This document shows, piece by piece, positions 6,242 through 8,442 of a DNA stretch of 8,442 bases (positions are counted from its first letter, which is position 1; every line of letters starts with the position of its first letter). Both the position numbers and the translations under genes were made by a program. Where the stretch lies: assembly GCA_963581225.1 (NCBI GenBank), contig CAUZMW010000101.1:1-8442 (forward strand). Direction: 5' to 3'. The notes beneath the pieces were generated by a model. That model was not told where the DNA came from, ran no database searches, and was given only the letters and a program-made list of their open reading frames with translations. The DNA is from SMWC01 sp963581225 (GTDB lineage: Bacteria; Pseudomonadota; Gammaproteobacteria; Steroidobacterales; Rariloculaceae).

Positions 6242-6297
6242 CGACGCCTACCCGATCCTCGGCAAACTCCCCGTCGAGATGGTGGGTGACTTGTTCC

Positions 6298-8214
6298 TTA
6301 ACCACTTCTCGTCGCGACGCGATACAGCGCTATACTGAGCGCCGCGATCACGAGCACTCCGACAACCGCGGGCAGCTCGATACCGAGCGTGATGACATCG
6401 GGATTACCGCTCACGACGATCGGTACCGCCATGCCGATTCCGATCAAGGCCTCGCCCGTAATAAGACCGGATGCGAACAACATGCCATTGCGCTGACCGA
6501 CCACTGGATCCGTGCCGCTGGCTTCGTTACGGCGCCGTGCATAGTAGGCGATTAGACCGCCCAGTAAAATCGCGGTCGCAAGCTCGAGCGGCAGGTAGAT
6601 GCCGACCGCCACGGCCAGAACCGGCGCGCGCCAGCTAGCCTGGGTCGCCTTTAGATACTCGTCGAGACCGATGATCGCAACGCCGATCAACGCACCGATA
6701 ATGACCATCGTCCACGGTAGACCAGCGCCGAATACGCCCTCGGCGACGGACGCCATCAGGGTCGCCTGCGGTGCCAGTAATGCATCCGGCTGCTCTGCCG
6801 TCGGCGCGCCAATGCCATACGCCTGTAATAGCAGATTCAGTATCGGCGCCATGACCAGTACGGCGGCAATGACGCCCGCGCCCTGCATGACCTGCTGCCG
6901 CCACGGCGTGGCGCCCACGATATAACCGGCCTTTAGATCTTGAAGATTGTCACCGGCGATCGCGGCCGCACAGCAGACGACCGCACCGACCATGATGGCG
7001 GCAGCCGGGCCGATTGTCGCATCGCCTCCCATGAGCCATAACAACAGCAAGGAAGTAAGCAGGATCGTCGCGATCGTAATGCCGGAGATCGGGTTATTCG
7101 ACGAGCCAACGAGACCAGCCATATAAGCCGCGACCGAAGAGAACAGAAACCCCGTTACGACCATGATCACGGTCATCGCGAGGGCAACGCCCATGGTGCC
7201 GACAATGCTGTAATAGACGGCACAGATCGGCAGGACGAAGATCGCGATACCGATCAATACGAACTTCATCGGCGTGTCGTGCTTGGTGTGATCGTAACCG
7301 CCTGCTGTTACCGGAGCTTCGGCCTTCAGCCCGCTCATGATTCCGGAGACCAGCGAACTCCGCATCGATATCAGCGCCCAGATTCCGCCGACGAGCATTG
7401 CGCCAACGCCCAGATAGCGGATCTGCGACGTCCAGATGGCGAAGGCTAAATCGGTTGCGCCCAGGCCCGACGTGAACTCGGCCGCGAGCGCCGGGCTGCT
7501 CTCAAGATAAAACGTAGAGAAAACCGGTATCGCCACAAACCAGGAAATGGCGCCACCGAGAAAGACGAGAACCGCAATATTGAGACCGACGATATAGCCT
7601 ACGCTGACTAGAGCCGGCGAGAGGTTCATGCCGACATAGGCGACCGTGCTCGAACCGACGTAGGTGGCTGCTTGCGCGATACCGGACCATAGATGAAGAC
7701 CGGTCTCAGCGAGTTTGGTGAGCGCGCCCAATAGCGCCGCCACCGCAAGATACTTCGCGCCCTGGCTCGGCGACTCGCCAACCTTTAGCACTTCCGCCGT
7801 GGCCGTCCCCTCAGGGTACATCAGTTGCTCTTCCACGATGAGCGAACGCCTTAGCGGAATCGTGAACAAGACGCCGAGCAGCCCGCCGAGACCCGCGATG
7901 ACGCTGACCCAGGCATACTCGAATACGTCCCAGTAACCGAGAATGATCAACGCCGGCAGAGTAAAAATCACGCCTGCCGCCAGAGACTCTCCAGCAGACG
8001 CGGCAGTTTGCACGATGTTGTTTTCGAGGATATTGGATTCCTTGAAAAGCTTCAGGATCGCCATCGAGATGACAGCCGCCGGAATAGATGCCGACACCGT
8101 CATACCCGCAAACAGGCCGAGGTAGGCGTTGGCGCCGGCCAGTACCATCGACAACACCAATCCTAGCAGAATCGCCTTAAGCGTCAGTTGTGGCAGGGGC
8201 GTGACTGCGGCCAT
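6298..8214 (-). CDS. OPT-family oligopeptide transporter
   Basis: Members of the OPT family are proton-coupled carriers for small peptides; related YSL proteins carry metal-chelate complexes. The 638-residue protein is almost entirely hydrophobic helices, about 14-16 by eye. It has family hallmarks: YPEGTATAEVLK (133-144), SSNNPISGITIATIL (371-385), GDNLQDLKAGYIVGATP (421-437) and a late SGLITGEALIGI (582-593). There is no signal peptide; the N-terminus is short and cytoplasmic. The length is typical of prokaryotic members. The start is firm: ATG 8214 is preceded at 6 nt by GGAGGT. It is read in the same direction as the partial peptide permease upstream and the aminotransferase and fieF downstream. 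The substrate (peptide or metal chelate) cannot be settled from sequence. Confidence 0.93.
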   Translation of the reverse strand: MAAVTPLPQLTLKAILLGLVLSMVLAGANAYLGLFAGMTVSASIPAAVISMAILKLFKESNILENNIVQTAASAGESLAAGVIFTLPALIILGYWDVFEYAWVSVIAGLGGLLGVLFTIPLRRSLIVEEQLMYPEGTATAEVLKVGESPSQGAKYLAVAALLGALTKLAETGLHLWSGIAQAATYVGSSTVAYVGMNLSPALVSVGYIVGLNIAVLVFLGGAISWFVAIPVFSTFYLESSPALAAEFTSGLGATDLAFAIWTSQIRYLGVGAMLVGGIWALISMRSSLVSGIMSGLKAEAPVTAGGYDHTKHDTPMKFVLIGIAIFVLPICAVYYSIVGTMGVALAMTVIMVVTGFLFSSVAAYMAGLVGSSNNPISGITIATILLTSLLLLWLMGGDATIGPAAAIMVGAVVCCAAAIAGDNLQDLKAGYIVGATPWRQQVMQGAGVIAAVLVMAPILNLLLQAYGIGAPTAEQPDALLAPQATLMASVAEGVFGAGLPWTMVIIGALIGVAIIGLDEYLKATQASWRAPVLAVAVGIYLPLELATAILLGGLIAYYARRRNEASGTDPVVGQRNGMLFASGLITGEALIGIGMAVPIVVSGNPDVITLGIELPAVVGVLVIAALSIALYRVATRSG

Positions 8215-8220
8215 CCGAGC

Positions 8221-8226
8221 ACCTCC
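8221..8226 (-). promoter_or_regulatory. Ribosome binding site of the OPT transporter gene
   Basis: GGAGGT on the minus strand, 6 nt before ATG 8214. This is the strongest Shine-Dalgarno sequence in the window and fixes the start. Confidence 0.75.
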
Positions 8227-8260
8227 ATGACTGTTGATATTATTCGATCGTCGGAGTTCT

Positions 8261-8291
8261 CATTCAGACTAACGACTGCTCTAAATGAATG
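8261..8291. repeat. Short inverted repeat between the two transporter genes
   Basis: CATTCA (8261-8266) and TGAATG (8286-8291) could form a 6-bp stem with a 19-nt loop just after the upstream permease stop. No T-tract follows on the minus strand, so it is not a convincing terminator. TAATAT, about 35 nt before the OPT start on the minus strand, could be a -10 box, but no -35 is evident. Confidence 0.2.
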
Positions 8292-8300
8292 CCAGCCGCG

Positions 8301-8442
8301 CTATTCGGCGCCGCTCGTCAGTCGCTTGAGCGGCTTCGCGAGCAGCGCCAGCAAGACACCGGAGCCGACGGTCGTCAATACGATCTGCAGATACAGGCGC
8401 GGCATCTCGTCCACGGCATCGGCTCGGAATTCTCCAGCGAGC
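8301..8442 (-). CDS. C-terminal end of a probable POT/PTR-family peptide permease (5' end outside window)
   Basis: The frame is open from the window edge (codons from 8441) to a TAG at 8303-8301, giving 46 residues with no start codon needed. The visible tail reads DEMPRLYLQIVLTTVGSGV, then LLALLAKPLKRL and a short polar end. One hydrophobic helix closed by a basic KPLKRL cap is how the last transmembrane helix of proton-dependent oligopeptide (POT, MFS) permeases usually ends, and the adjacent OPT gene fits a peptide-uptake role. Only one helix is visible, so another multi-spanning carrier remains possible. It ends 86 bp before the OPT start, on the same strand. Confidence 0.55.
   Translation of the reverse strand, partial: LAGEFRADAVDEMPRLYLQIVLTTVGSGVLLALLAKPLKRLTSGAE

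Noticed and set aside
6599..6925. 108-codon plus-strand open frame inside the OPT gene
   Set aside because: Antisense to a well-conserved transporter sequence; it arises from codon bias in the transmembrane helices.
1..8442. CRISPR arrays, tRNA or rRNA genes, phage or toxin-antitoxin genes
   Set aside because: No regularly spaced direct repeats, no tRNA-like or rRNA-like segments and no matching protein motifs were seen on either strand.

Overview
The window looks like chromosomal DNA from a free-living gammaproteobacterium with moderately high GC. The main evidence is the order polA - engB (divergent) - cytochrome c4 - dsbA, which is the arrangement seen in Pseudomonas-type and related gammaproteobacteria. 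The protein sequences are also clearly gammaproteobacterial: the PolA tail aligns residue for residue with E. coli PolA, and the aminotransferase closely resembles E. coli YbdL. The genus cannot be named from this sequence alone.

Layout, left half. Positions 1-569 (+) are the last 188 codons of polA. Positions 641-1249 (-) encode the ribosome-assembly GTPase EngB, tail to tail with polA across a short gap that holds a weak hairpin and T-tract. A divergent control region of about 90 bp separates engB from a dihaem cytochrome c4 gene (about 1337-1991, +). The cytochrome frame is broken by one extra G in a GGGG run. dsbA (2019-2855, +) follows 27 bp later. Both products act in or face the periplasm: electron transfer and disulfide formation.

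Middle. Positions 2856-3481 carry no convincing gene. This visibly more AT-rich stretch contains a 205-bp element bounded by 34-bp inverted repeats matching at 32 of 34 positions. It resembles a MITE or a transposase-less insertion-sequence remnant. A cluster of small palindromes follows, then an orphan gene for a small exported, probably outer-membrane beta-barrel protein (3482-4036, +).

Right half. Four genes on the minus strand read towards the barrel gene: the end of a probable POT/PTR-family peptide permease (8301-8442), an OPT-family oligopeptide transporter (6298-8214), a YbdL-type methionine aminotransferase (5093-6241) and a FieF/YiiP-type metal exporter (4141-5067). Gaps of 86, 56 and 25 bp suggest that at least the last three are one transcript. 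A reasonable inference is a peptide-scavenging group: peptides enter through two unrelated carriers, a released amino acid is transaminated, and excess divalent metal is exported.

Most of the window is recognisable housekeeping and transport DNA. I see no sign of a wholly new system. The points most worth checking are the broken cytochrome frame, the inverted-repeat element beside the orphan barrel gene, the possible small-RNA site between polA and engB, and the peptide/metal gene group.
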